Positions 51,491 to 60,046 are shown, counted from the stretch's first letter. The stretch: 61,048 nt of DNA from an uncultured Chryseobacterium sp. (GCA_913774355.1 CAJYGB010000010.1:1-61048), one strand, 5' to 3'. Notes: generated by a model from the letters alone, not told the origin. Made by a program: numbers and translations.

Positions 51491-51985
51491 TTAGTGAAAT
51501 TCTACCATTACCGCACCCGATTGATGATGAAGTATTTCCTTGTTGTAAAAATCGAGTCCGGTCTGGCTTTCCAGGATATCATGCACGATCCTCTGCAAAA
51601 CCCCGTCGCCGATTCCGTGTACGATTTCGAGCCTTTTCAGGTGGTGCCTCCGGCAGAAATTAAGGGTTTCCACCAGTTTTTCCTTCTGGATAAACAGCCT
51701 TTCAAAACTATCATAATCATTCGGGTTTTTTACCAGATTATGAAAATGAAGGTCCAGGATCATCGGGGTTTTCTGATGGCCTTTTGACGTAACTTTCTTT
51801 GGCTCTGCTTTTCGGACGACTTTAATATTTTCATAAAAGTCTGAAATCTTTGGGACCAGCTTCTCCTGCGGATATTGGTAGGTAAATCCGTATTCGTCTT
51901 TAAAGACCACGATGTCTCCTTTCACCGAAGTAATCACCCCGCTCAAATCTTCGTCTACCACAGAAACATGATCACCGATTTTCAT
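51491..51985 (-). CDS. Smr domain protein (MutS2 C-terminal-like)
   Basis: A 164-residue protein. Residues 1-75 form a small strand-rich domain (IGDHVSVVDEDLSGVITSVK, KDEYGFTYQYPQEKLVP). The Smr nuclease domain follows with LDLHFHNLV and the HGxGxG loop in LEIVHGIGDGVLQRIVHDIL. Smr domains nick DNA or RNA; the family outside MutS2 often acts on RNA. It is 18 bp upstream of DUF3822 and so in its operon. Confidence 0.9.
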   Translation of the reverse strand: MKIGDHVSVVDEDLSGVITSVKGDIVVFKDEYGFTYQYPQEKLVPKISDFYENIKVVRKAEPKKVTSKGHQKTPMILDLHFHNLVKNPNDYDSFERLFIQKEKLVETLNFCRRHHLKRLEIVHGIGDGVLQRIVHDILESQTGLDFYNKEILHHQSGAVMVEFH

Positions 51986-52010
51986 AATTTTAATCTTCAG
52001 ACAACTAATT

Positions 52011-52038
52011 TTAAACCTTAAACCTTAAACCTTAAACC
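52011..52038. repeat. Heptanucleotide tandem repeat (TTAAACC x4)
   Basis: Four exact TTAAACC units end seven bases before the stop codon of the phosphoesterase gene. Confidence 0.9.
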
Positions 52039-52045
52039 TTGAATC

Positions 52046-52543
52046 TCAAAATTTCGGACCCAGCTCAATCACTTCCAGGTCTTTTATTTCCGTACCATCA
52101 ATAACAAACCGCATCATCGTCCGCATCTTGTGCCATCCCTGTTTGCCACAGGCCCCGGGATTCAGATGCAGCAAATTGTTTTTCTGGTCAAACATCACCT
52201 TCAGAATATGGGAATGCCCTGAAATGAACAATTTCGGTGCCTTTTTCGTAATTTCCTGTCTGGCCAGTTGCGTATATTTCCCGGGATAGCCGCCGATGTG
52301 GATCATTAGGATTTCAACGTCTTCACAGGTAAAACGGTTTACTTCCGGAAATTCCGAACGGATCTTCGCATTGTCGATATTTCCGTACACGCCTTTCAGC
52401 GGTTTGATTTTTTCCAGCTGCTCAATCACCTCCATACTTCCGAAATCACCGCCGTGCCAAATCTCATCAGCCTGGCCGGCGTATTCTAAAATACGGTCGT
52501 CGATATAGGAATGGGAATCGGAAAGGAGAAGTATTTTGGTCAT
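52046..52543 (-). CDS. YfcE/MJ0936 family metallophosphoesterase
   Basis: A 165-residue calcineurin-like phosphoesterase. The five metal-binding blocks are present: SDSHSYIDDRIL, WHGGDFGS, YGNID, IGGYP, and FISGHSHIL, with LLHLNPGACGKQ closing the fold. It hydrolyses phosphodiesters; the substrate is not predictable. Its start overlaps the stop of the upstream HEAT gene by 4 bp. Confidence 0.92.
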   Translation of the reverse strand: MTKILLLSDSHSYIDDRILEYAGQADEIWHGGDFGSMEVIEQLEKIKPLKGVYGNIDNAKIRSEFPEVNRFTCEDVEILMIHIGGYPGKYTQLARQEITKKAPKLFISGHSHILKVMFDQKNNLLHLNPGACGKQGWHKMRTMMRFVIDGTEIKDLEVIELGPKF

Positions 52544-53058
52544 TTTTCTGCAGTTTTTATTGCTTTTTGATAAATCTTTTTGATATTGTTCTTTTCCTCT
52601 TTATCACAGATATCTTTTATTTGTAAAAGCAGCTTGTTTTTTAGGTTATCATTGATATTTAAAATCTTAGATAATGCAAAAGCGGCACTCCATCGTACAA
52701 CAGTCCCTTCATAAGTAGTATTTTCAATAAGTTTTGTTATAGGATCGTTAAGGTTTTCCGGAAAATTCTTCGCTGTATTTCCTATAACTTTAGCGCTTTC
52801 CCACTTTATTCTTGGAGCATCTGCAGATAGATTTTCTGTAATAAAATCAAAAGTTTCCTGATCAAGGAGATCATGTTTCACCTGAGTAGAAAACTCCAGT
52901 GCTTCAATGCAACTTGCTTTTACAGGATCTTTTGACAATGATGCGAAATCAAGAAGCTCTCTTAAAGAAATTTCTCCATTAAGGACAGTATTAGAAAGTA
53001 TTTCAATTTTTTCTTTACTCTTTATGGATTTGTCTTGGAAAAATTCATTTAAATTCAT
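52540..53058 (-). CDS. HEAT-repeat protein
   Basis: A 172-residue protein of about four helical HEAT-like repeats, for example LRELLDFASLSKDPVKASCI, APRIKWESAKVIGNTAKNFP and TYEGTVVRWSAAFALSKILN. It is close to the small HEAT proteins that bind DNA or other proteins. Being coupled to a phosphoesterase gene (4-bp overlap) suggests a shared mRNA, not a shared function. Confidence 0.75.
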   Translation of the reverse strand: MNLNEFFQDKSIKSKEKIEILSNTVLNGEISLRELLDFASLSKDPVKASCIEALEFSTQVKHDLLDQETFDFITENLSADAPRIKWESAKVIGNTAKNFPENLNDPITKLIENTTYEGTVVRWSAAFALSKILNINDNLKNKLLLQIKDICDKEEKNNIKKIYQKAIKTAEK

Positions 53059-53114
53059 AACTATATTTGAAAATTTTTCAAATATACTACATTTATTAGT
53101 TTACAGAATTTCTA

Positions 53115-53122
53115 TACTTTTG
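53115..53122 (+). promoter_or_regulatory. -7 box of the beta-lactamase-like gene
   Basis: TACTTTTG, exact TAnnTTTG match, 16 bp before the ATG. Confidence 0.5.
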
Positions 53123-53138
53123 TATAAATCTTACTATA

Positions 53139-54683
53139 ATGAAGCAGAAGCTTTCTTTTTTCCTTCTTTTACTTGCTGTTGGTATTGCGAATGCACAGGT
53201 GGAAGAGAAAAAACTTGATGAACTTGTACAAAATACCCTGAAAACGTTTGATGTGCCGGGAATGTCAGTCGGAATTATCAAAGATGGTAAAGTAATTTAC
53301 TCAAAAGGATTCGGGGTACGTTCTTTAACCACCGGACAGCCGATGGATGACAATACACTGGTCGGAATCGCATCAAACTCCAAAGGATTTACCTGTACTG
53401 CGCTGGCTATCCTGGCGGATGAAGGAAAGCTGAACTGGGACGATAAGGTTTCCCAGTATATCCCGGAATTCCAGATGTACGATCCTTATGTTTCACAGAA
53501 TGTTACCATTAAGGATCTTGTGACGCACAGAGCGGGACTGGGCCTCGGACAGGGCGACCTGATGTTTTTCCCGGAAGGCGGAAGCTTAACCGTTAATGAT
53601 ATCGTTCACAATGTAAGATATTTAAATCCTGAAAATCCTTTCAGAACAACTTTGGACTACAACAACATCATGTTTATCGTGGCGGGTGAAGTAATCCACC
53701 GTGTTTCAGGGCTTAACTGGGCAGAGTTTATCGAACAGAGGATCATGAAGCCAGTCGGGATGACGTCCAGCTATGGAAGTTATAACCGGGCTAAAGCCGT
53801 AGCCAATAAGATCGATGCCCATGCTCCGGTGGATGGAAAAGCCATCGCCGTGCCCCACGACTGGAATGAAACGGGCAATGCTGCAGGCGGAATCATGAGC
53901 AACATCAAGGACATGACCACCTGGGCCGAATTCCTGCTGAATAATTTTAACACCAAAGACGGGAAAAAATTAGTTTCGGATAAAAATGCACAGCAGCTTT
54001 GGAGCCTGCAGATCCCAAGTGCAGTGGCCGCTAAAAATCCGTATGATACGAATTTCTACGGCTACGGAATGGGATGGTTCTTAAGTGATGTCAAAGGCCA
54101 CAAACAGATCCAGCACACGGGTGGACTGATCGGAACCGTAACGCAGTTTACGCTGATTCCTGATATGAAACTGGGGATTGTCGTTTTAACCAACCAGCAG
54201 TCCGGAGCGGCTTTCAATACCATCACCAATACCGTAAAAGATTCTTATCTAGGCATTGCAGACCGCAACTGGCTGAAAACATACGGTGACCGGGTAAAAA
54301 AAACAGAAGAGATTTTCGACAGGCAGAAGAAAGAAGCTTATGCAAAATCCGAAGCCTTCAGGAAAGATAAAAACCTTCAGCCGAAAGCGGAGCAATTCGC
54401 CGGAACGTATACCGATAAATGGTTTGGGGATGTAGAAATTGTACAGCAGGGAAATACCTGCAGAATCGCATGCAAAAATTCTCCGAGATTAAAAGGGGAG
54501 CTGCTGCCGTATTCCAACAATTCTTTTATCATTAAATGGGATGACCGCAGCTATGATGCGGATGCTTACTTGATCTTTGATTATGACGAAACCGGAAAAG
54601 CGCAATCTGCCAGATTAAAACCTGTTTCCGATGTTACCGATTTCAGCTTTGATTTCGATGATCTGGATCTGAGAAGAAAATAA
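53139..54683 (+). CDS. Beta-lactamase-class C-like serine hydrolase with DUF3471
   Basis: A 514-residue exported hydrolase with signal peptide (LLLAVGIANAQ). The nucleophile motif SxxK is Ser79-Asn-Ser-Lys82 in GIASNSKGFT; Tyr-x-Asn is in LDYNNIMF; and the third motif is HTG in IQHTGGLIG. Residues about 390-514 form a DUF3471 C-terminal lipocalin-like domain (LQPKAEQFAGTYTDKWFGDV). Such proteins are esterases, D-peptidases or penicillin-binding-like enzymes in the periplasm. True beta-lactam hydrolysis is not implied. Confidence 0.92.
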   Translation: MKQKLSFFLLLLAVGIANAQVEEKKLDELVQNTLKTFDVPGMSVGIIKDGKVIYSKGFGVRSLTTGQPMDDNTLVGIASNSKGFTCTALAILADEGKLNWDDKVSQYIPEFQMYDPYVSQNVTIKDLVTHRAGLGLGQGDLMFFPEGGSLTVNDIVHNVRYLNPENPFRTTLDYNNIMFIVAGEVIHRVSGLNWAEFIEQRIMKPVGMTSSYGSYNRAKAVANKIDAHAPVDGKAIAVPHDWNETGNAAGGIMSNIKDMTTWAEFLLNNFNTKDGKKLVSDKNAQQLWSLQIPSAVAAKNPYDTNFYGYGMGWFLSDVKGHKQIQHTGGLIGTVTQFTLIPDMKLGIVVLTNQQSGAAFNTITNTVKDSYLGIADRNWLKTYGDRVKKTEEIFDRQKKEAYAKSEAFRKDKNLQPKAEQFAGTYTDKWFGDVEIVQQGNTCRIACKNSPRLKGELLPYSNNSFIIKWDDRSYDADAYLIFDYDETGKAQSARLKPVSDVTDFSFDFDDLDLRRK

Positions 54684-54702
54684 TTTCAAAATATTCAATA
54701 GA

Positions 54703-54728
54703 AACGGGCTTCGGTCCGTTTTTTTTGT
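54703..54728 (+). terminator. Terminator of the beta-lactamase-like gene
   Basis: AACGG and CCGTT form the base of a stem-loop (inner GCTTCGGT), followed by eight T. Confidence 0.75.
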
Positions 54729-54829
54729 TTTCAGCAGTTTACCAGAGTAAAAGTAATCAGAAGCTTGAAACAGTGTTATACTATCATTTTAATATTAAAG
54801 ACTGCTGTTATTAATGTTGACAGAGAAAA

Positions 54830-54859
54830 CTTCCAGCATCCATCACCCGGCTCCCGGCC
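54830..54859 (+). repeat. C-rich dispersed repeat, copy 4
   Basis: CTTCCAGCATCCATCACCCG continues GCTCCCGGCC; diverged version of the 16217 element, directly after the sixA-like 3' end region. Confidence 0.65.
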
Positions 54860-54875
54860 TCAGCATAAATAGGTG

Positions 54876-55352
54876 CTAAATTTTCCCCGGCTCGTAAAAG
54901 AACAGCAGTTTCTTTTTCGCACCGTCGAATTCAGACCACGAATTGCAGTCGATTTCAAAGCCAGCTACGCCGCAGGTCGGGAAGTGGAAGATATTTTGGG
55001 AAATGGAATTCGCAAAGTTGGAGATCCCGTTGTTGTGCGAGAAAAAGGCTACCGACTTGTGGCTGTCGTCCAGGTTATAAATTACCGATTCAAAATTGCT
55101 TTCCAGCGGATTGTAAAGTTTCTCATCCGTACCCATGTCGATATCATAAGATTGTTTGAAGATTTTGCACGTATTCAGGGCACGGACAGCGGGGCTCGAT
55201 ACGAAATAATCGATCGCTACGTTATGGGTTTTCATAAAGCGGGACATCTGTATGGCTTCCTCCAACCCCTTGTCTGCCAGGGGTCTGTTAAAATCGTCCG
55301 TTTCTTCCGGCCAGTCGCTTTTCGCATGTCTTACGAGAATGAGTTGCTTCAT
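54876..55352 (-). CDS. sixA: SixA-type phosphohistidine phosphatase
   Basis: A 158-residue histidine phosphatase. The RHG motif appears as LVRHAKSDWPEETDDFNRPL near the N-terminus; a second histidine lies in AFFSHNNGISNFAN. SixA removes phosphate from histidine phosphotransfer proteins. The only oddity is location: no phosphorelay genes are near. Confidence 0.9.
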   Translation of the reverse strand: MKQLILVRHAKSDWPEETDDFNRPLADKGLEEAIQMSRFMKTHNVAIDYFVSSPAVRALNTCKIFKQSYDIDMGTDEKLYNPLESNFESVIYNLDDSHKSVAFFSHNNGISNFANSISQNIFHFPTCGVAGFEIDCNSWSEFDGAKKKLLFFYEPGKI

Positions 55353-55542
55353 AATTTCGTTTTGAAGATTAAATTTATAAAAAAATTAGCGTATCAGAAC
55401 ATAATTTGTAAAAAAAGCATCCGATTTGTATGGAATTTATATTGCTAATTCCAATTCAGTCAACTGTTTGCTGTAGTAATGAATGGTCAGGAAGGCTAGA
55501 AAAGGCGTCCCGAAACCAGATAAGGGAATAAAAAACAGCTTT

Positions 55543-55574
55543 TGAAATAAAATCATTAAAATTTACTAAATTTG
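55543..55574 (+). promoter_or_regulatory. Promoter of ruvX-def
   Basis: TTG (55543-55545), 21-bp spacer, TAAATTTG (55567-55574). The box ends seven bases before the ATG, so the leader would be very short. Confidence 0.6.
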
Positions 55575-55581
55575 CAAACCT

Positions 55582-55998
55582 ATGGGACAGATCTTGGCGA
55601 TAGACTACGGAAAAGCCCGCTGCGGCATTGCGGCAACGGATGATATGCAGATTATTGCAAGTGGTCTGGAGACGGTACAGACCTCATCCCTCATCGCCTT
55701 CCTGAAGAAATATTTCAGCGAAAACCGTGTGGATGGAGTAGTTGTAGGGCTTCCTGTAGACCTGAAGGGAAATGTTTCCGAAGTGGAAACGGATATCCTG
55801 AAGTTCATCGGGATTTTCAGGAAAGAATTTCCGGCGGTGGAAGTTCACCGTTTCGATGAAAGGTTTACGTCCAAAATGGCTTCGTTTTTTATTTCCCAGA
55901 GCGGGAAAAGCAAAAAACAGAGACAGGAAAAGGGATTAATAGATAAAGTGAGTGCAACCATCATATTGCAGAATTTTTTAGAACAAAGAACAAGATGA
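55582..55998 (+). CDS. ruvX: Putative Holliday junction resolvase RuvX (YqgF)
   Basis: A 138-residue RNase H-like protein. The first strand and Asp are in ILAIDYGKARCGIAATDD; VDGVVVGLPVDLKG and VHRFDERFTSKMA follow with the other acidic residues. It processes 16S rRNA ends or Holliday junctions. It overlaps def by 4 bp. Confidence 0.94.
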   Translation: MGQILAIDYGKARCGIAATDDMQIIASGLETVQTSSLIAFLKKYFSENRVDGVVVGLPVDLKGNVSEVETDILKFIGIFRKEFPAVEVHRFDERFTSKMASFFISQSGKSKKQRQEKGLIDKVSATIILQNFLEQRTR

Positions 55999-56567
55999 TT
56001 TTACCGATAAGAGCTTTTGGGGACCCGGTTTTAAGAAAAGTGGCAAAGGATATAGACAAAGATTATCCCGGGCTGCAGGAGTTGATAGGGAATATGTTTG
56101 AGACGATGTACAGCGCCAACGGAATCGGTCTGGCGGCACCGCAGATCGGTCTGGACATCCGCCTTTTCGTAATCGACGTAAGCCCGCTGGCGGAGGACGA
56201 AGATTATGAGGATATTCAGGATGAGCTTGCCGAATTCAAAAAAGTATTCATCAATGCAAAAATCCTTGAAGAATCCGGCGAAGAATGGAAATTCAATGAA
56301 GGATGCCTTTCGATTCCGGATGTACGCGAGGACGTAAAAAGAAAGGAGACGATCGTTATTGAATATTATGACGAAAATTTTGTAAAACATACAGAAACTT
56401 TTTCCGATATTAGGGCCCGCGTAATCCAGCATGAGTACGACCACATTGAAGGGATCCTGTTCACCGACCATTTAAGCGCTTTGAAAAAGAAGCTCGTTAA
56501 AGGAAAGCTGACCAAAATTACCCAGGGTGACGTAAGCATCGGTTACAAAATGAGATTTCCGAAATAA
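55995..56567 (+). CDS. def: Peptide deformylase
   Basis: A 190-residue metalloenzyme with all three motifs: GIGLAAPQIG near residue 40, EGCLSIPDVR, and QHEYDHIEG, where HExxH is residues 146-150. It removes the formyl group from nascent proteins. Cotranscribed with ruvX. Confidence 0.97.
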   Translation: MILPIRAFGDPVLRKVAKDIDKDYPGLQELIGNMFETMYSANGIGLAAPQIGLDIRLFVIDVSPLAEDEDYEDIQDELAEFKKVFINAKILEESGEEWKFNEGCLSIPDVREDVKRKETIVIEYYDENFVKHTETFSDIRARVIQHEYDHIEGILFTDHLSALKKKLVKGKLTKITQGDVSIGYKMRFPK

Positions 56568-56662
56568 GTAGAATAATAAAATTAAAATAAAAACGCAGAA
56601 CGTTCTTCCACCAAGCCCGGCGAAGTGCAGGAGCCGATCGCAGAATTAAAAAAAATAAAATT

Positions 56663-57226
56663 ATGCTGTTAGAAAAAATAATTTCAATTTCCGGAAAACC
56701 GGGACTTTTCAAATTAGTTTCCCAATTAAAAAACGGATTTATTATTGAAGATGTTACGACCAAGAAAAAAGTAAGCATTGGCAATTCAAGCCAGGTGAGC
56801 TTATTGGATAACATCGCCATGTTTACATTCGATAAGGAAGTTCCATTGTTTGAAGTTTTTGAAAATATTGCTAAAAACTACGATTACAAAGAGGCGATTC
56901 ACCATAAAGCAAATGAGGCTGAGCTTAAAGAATTTATGATCGCTTCTCTTCCGGATTATGATACGGGAAGGGTATATGCTTCCGATATCAAAAAACTGGC
57001 GCAGTGGTACAACATTCTTCAGAAAGCAGGATACATCACGCCGGAAAGCTTCGTAAAGGCAGAACCTGAAACCCTAGACGGTGAACCGGCTCAGACGGAA
57101 GACCTGAATGTAGAAAAGGAAGCGCCTAAGAAAGCCCCAAAAGCTGAAAAGCCTGCCGCTCCGAAAGTAAAAGCCACTTCCGCAGCCAAAGCCGCTCCAA
57201 AAAGCACGCACAGAAAGCAGGGATAA
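56663..57226 (+). CDS. DUF5606 family protein
   Basis: A 187-residue protein. Residues 1-55 begin LLEKIISISGKPGLFKLVSQ and are the DUF5606 strand-rich core. A helical stretch follows, then a lysine-, alanine- and proline-rich disordered tail (residues about 140-187). DUF5606 occurs in Bacteroidota next to def. Role unknown; the basic tail suggests RNA or ribosome contact. Confidence 0.88.
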   Translation: MLLEKIISISGKPGLFKLVSQLKNGFIIEDVTTKKKVSIGNSSQVSLLDNIAMFTFDKEVPLFEVFENIAKNYDYKEAIHHKANEAELKEFMIASLPDYDTGRVYASDIKKLAQWYNILQKAGYITPESFVKAEPETLDGEPAQTEDLNVEKEAPKKAPKAEKPAAPKVKATSAAKAAPKSTHRKQG

Positions 57227-57252
57227 TTCCTTGATTTTAATTTAAGATATGG

Positions 57253-57280
57253 ACCTCATCAGAAATGATGGGGTTTTTTG
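57253..57280 (+). terminator. Terminator of DUF5606
   Basis: ACCTCATC and GATGGGGT (one G-U) around AGAAAT, followed by TTTTTTG. The rest of the 305-bp gap to 57532 shows no recognisable element. Confidence 0.8.
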
Positions 57281-57532
57281 CTTTTGGGAACGTTCGTGAT
57301 ATTGCGGTTCTATGATCTTCTTTAGACAAACTTACTTATTCTTAGTAAATCAAATGTAAACAGTCTTCATTAAAAGTCTGTTTTTATTTGCTCTAAGCAT
57401 AATACGACGGTTTTATGAAATTTTTAACGTGGTTGGATCTGATCACTTTATTTTTAAATATAACTTTTCAAAACATTGTATCAGTAAACAAAGTTTAATT
57501 AATTTACAAAGTGTGAGTTTAATGTAAGAAAT

Positions 57533-58140
57533 ATGAAAATAGGATATGTCCGTGTTTCAACCAGAGACCAAAACTTAGATTTACAGATTGAAGCTCTTGA
57601 AAAAGCAGGCTGCGAAAAAATTTACAAGGAAAAAATTTCAGGTACGACAAAAAATCTTCCGGAGCTCGATAAGATGATCGAACAGTTTCAGAAAGGTGAT
57701 GAACTTTATGTTTGGCGATTGGACCGATTAGGAAGAAGCGTAAAAAATATTATTGATCTTGTTTTAAGTTTAAGTGATAAAGGGATTATAATAAAAGGTT
57801 TTACCGATGGAGTAGATACTGCTACTGCAAATGGCCGGTTCTTCTTAAATCTGATAGCATCGCCTGCTGAATACGAACGAGAGCTGATCCGGGAGAGAAC
57901 CAATACAGGTTTACAATCTGCCAGGGCAAGAGGAAGGTTAGGAGGCAGGCCGAAAGGTTACACTAAAGAAACTATTTCTAAACTTTTACTTTTACGTAAT
58001 ATATATATAAGGATATAACAAAACGTCCGGAAGAAATTTATAAATCACCTGGATTAAGTAGGGCAACATTTTATAGATATGCTAAAATTCTGGATCATCA
58101 TACGGATGAAGAAATAAAAAAAATGTCAAATAAAAAATAA
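57533..58140 (+). pseudogene. Site-specific recombinase (resolvase/invertase), frameshifted at an AT repeat
   Basis: The N-terminal 150 residues are an intact serine recombinase catalytic domain: YVRVSTRDQNLDLQIEALEK with the catalytic serine, IYKEKISGTTKNLPELDKMI, WRLDRLGRSVKNIIDL and the closing LGGRPKG hinge. The frame then stops at 58018. The helix-turn-helix continues in another frame to 58140 (TKRPEEIYKSPGLSRATFYR). The switch point is an (AT)5 run at 57999-58008. Four AT units would join the two into a 201-residue protein of normal length. Either the gene is inactive, phase-variable, or misread. The start region looks intact. Confidence 0.8.
57999..58008. repeat. (AT)5 microsatellite inside the recombinase gene
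   Basis: Five AT units between the catalytic and DNA-binding halves of the recombinase. One unit fewer restores the reading frame. Confidence 0.8.
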
Positions 58141-58245
58141 TTTTAATTTTTAACTTACACTGAATTATTTCATTAGCTTTACAACTCTAAAAATTTTATG
58201 CCAGAAAATTAAAATTTTTGAATTAGCGGTAAATAAAATATAACT

Positions 58246-58808
58246 ATGATAAAACAGATTTACTTAGTGGCATTTGTTGTTGCATCTTTTTTAGGTAAAG
58301 CGCAAGAAACAAATATTCAAAAAAATGTTGAAAAAAATATTACAGGTGGACAAATTGGTTTATTCGGATTGGATTTGTATAACGAAACAAAAATTGCAGA
58401 TAAGACTACTTTGCGAGTCGAAGCAAGTCTCTTTCCTGCAATTTGGGGCGGAGATTTGTATGCAAAAACAGGTTTTGCGTTTTATCCATCGTTAACACTA
58501 CAGCCAAAATATTATTACAACATATCTAAACGTGCTGAAAACGGAAAGAATATAAAAAATAATTCAGCAAATTATATAGGATTGCAAATTCGTTAATACC
58601 GGATTGGTTTATTATTTCAAATACTAATAATCTGAATCTTACCAATCAGTTGAATATTATTCCTACTTATGGATTCAGAAGGAATTTTGCAGGAAATTTT
58701 AATTATGAATTCAAAGCGGGCGTAGGATATGCTGCGGTATTTGAAAATGGCAACACGGTTGCAGAAGCCGTATTTGATCTTAGCTTCAAAATTGGATATG
58801 ATTTTTAA
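58246..58808 (+). pseudogene. Secreted beta-barrel-like protein, frameshifted
   Basis: The first frame (58246-58596) encodes a signal peptide (FVVASFLGKAQ) and a strand-rich start (GGQIGLFGLDLYNETKIADK, YPSLTLQPKYYYNISKRA). It stops at GLQIR. A second frame carries on to 58808 with PDWFIISNTNNLNLTNQLNI, then FNYEFKAGVGYAAVFENG and a final FDLSFKIGYDF, like the last strand of an outer-membrane barrel. One missing base near 58590-58597 would rejoin them into about 187 residues. Function unknown. Confidence 0.7.
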
Positions 58809-58870
58809 TCTAATTTCTATTTATTCCAAAATTTGATAAAAGAACTAATTTAAACTTTTTACTGGGGCTC

Positions 58871-58913
58871 AACAAATAAATGCACCAAAAAGATGTTGGT
58901 GCATTTATTTGTT
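58871..58913. terminator. Perfect inverted repeat between convergent genes
   Basis: AACAAATAAATGCACCAA and TTGGTGCATTTATTTGTT pair over 18 bp. It probably ends both the + strand barrel-like gene and the - strand lipoprotein gene, though a T run is weak. Confidence 0.65.
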
Positions 58914-58934
58914 CAATCTGCATTTTCTAGATCA

Positions 58935-59414
58935 CTAGTAACAATTTCCATTACAGTTGGTAGCATTCTGAAAATCAGAAGCAGTTATTTTGTATATTTC
59001 ATTGATCTCATTATTAAATTCATGATTAAAAATATTCCGGGGACTATTGCAAAAAACACCATTAAAACCACAGATTTCATAAGTAATCTTTTTTGAATTA
59101 TTGAAAACAATATCAATTTTGCTTGGATATTTCAGGAAATCATTAAAACTAAAACCATCATAAGGTGCCAAATCTTTGAACTCTTTTGAAACACTTTTAG
59201 AATCCTCAATAGTAATTTTTTCAGACAAAACCATTGCTTCAACCCCTGATGAATTTGAACTATAGGGAATGATTTCTACTTTTGCTCCGGAATTATTTTG
59301 AATGCTGTAATTATATATAACAGGCTGATCGTCACAGTGGTCACACCCACTGCAACTGCTTAATAGCAAAATAAAAAAACACGCGACTACTTTTTTTATT
59401 GATAAATTAATCAT
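58935..59414 (-). CDS. Lipoprotein of unknown function
   Basis: A 159-residue protein with a lipoprotein signal (ILLLSSC; Cys about residue 21) and ten cysteines in all, several in a CSGCDHC cluster just after it. The mature part is strand-rich (IQNNSGAKVEIIPYSSNSSG, SKIDIVFNNSKKITYEICGF). Its ATG lies 13 bp downstream of the end of the restored frame of the next gene upstream, so the two were probably one operon. Family not recognised. The region is markedly AT-rich. Confidence 0.75.
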   Translation of the reverse strand: MINLSIKKVVACFFILLLSSCSGCDHCDDQPVIYNYSIQNNSGAKVEIIPYSSNSSGVEAMVLSEKITIEDSKSVSKEFKDLAPYDGFSFNDFLKYPSKIDIVFNNSKKITYEICGFNGVFCNSPRNIFNHEFNNEINEIYKITASDFQNATNCNGNCY

Positions 59415-59427
59415 TTGATATAGGAAT

Positions 59428-60046
59428 TTATAGGTTAATTAACTTGTATAAAACATTTCCTTTGGTAAGATTTGCCGAGATATTGTTGTTTGCACAGCCT
59501 TTCCATACCATAGAATTAGCTCCTGAGACCGGACAATTTTGAAGCAGGTCTTGCTTTTTTATTATTTTGTAATGAAAAATTTTCACCAAAACAAATTGAA
59601 AAATCGCCTGTTTCCTGAGGAATTAGTTTTATTTCGTAACGAAATAATTTTGACGTCATATCTTCCGTTGCCGAAACATATAGATAAGAATTAGGACAGT
59701 TTACATAATTATCAATCTGGAAATTTTTAGATATAATTTTAAACTTGTTCAGAGCATATTGTAGGTTATAAGAAGCTTGGCCCTGTATTAACTTAGATAC
59801 AGAGATCATAAACAAGGGATCCCCTTTAAGTTTTACCGAATCCTTTGAAACCAGGTTTAGTCCGTTTACCGATACATGCCCTCGAATCGTTATTGTATCA
59901 CCGATATGGTATATTTTTGAATTATCTAAACTCACTTTTATTTTATTTGGAATTTCCTCGATTCCATTATTAAAACCTGAGCAGTCCGTAGACATCAGAA
60001 GATGAAGAGTTAAGATAAAAGCAAAAACAGAATAATTTTTTTTCAT
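59428..60046 (-). pseudogene. Secreted protein of unknown function, frameshifted at a homopolymer
   Basis: From ATG 60046 the frame encodes a signal peptide (FILTLHLLMSTDCSG) and a strand-rich domain (IYHIGDTITIRGHVSVNGLN, FRYEIKLIPQETGDFSICFG). It stops at 59516 after ARPASKLSGLRS. If the six-A tract (59555-59560) had five A, the protein would continue as QDLLQNCPVSGANSMVWKGC and stop at 59428, 13 bp before the next gene. That extension looks more protein-like than the present end. The part from 59516 to 60046 could still be translated. Confidence 0.6.
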
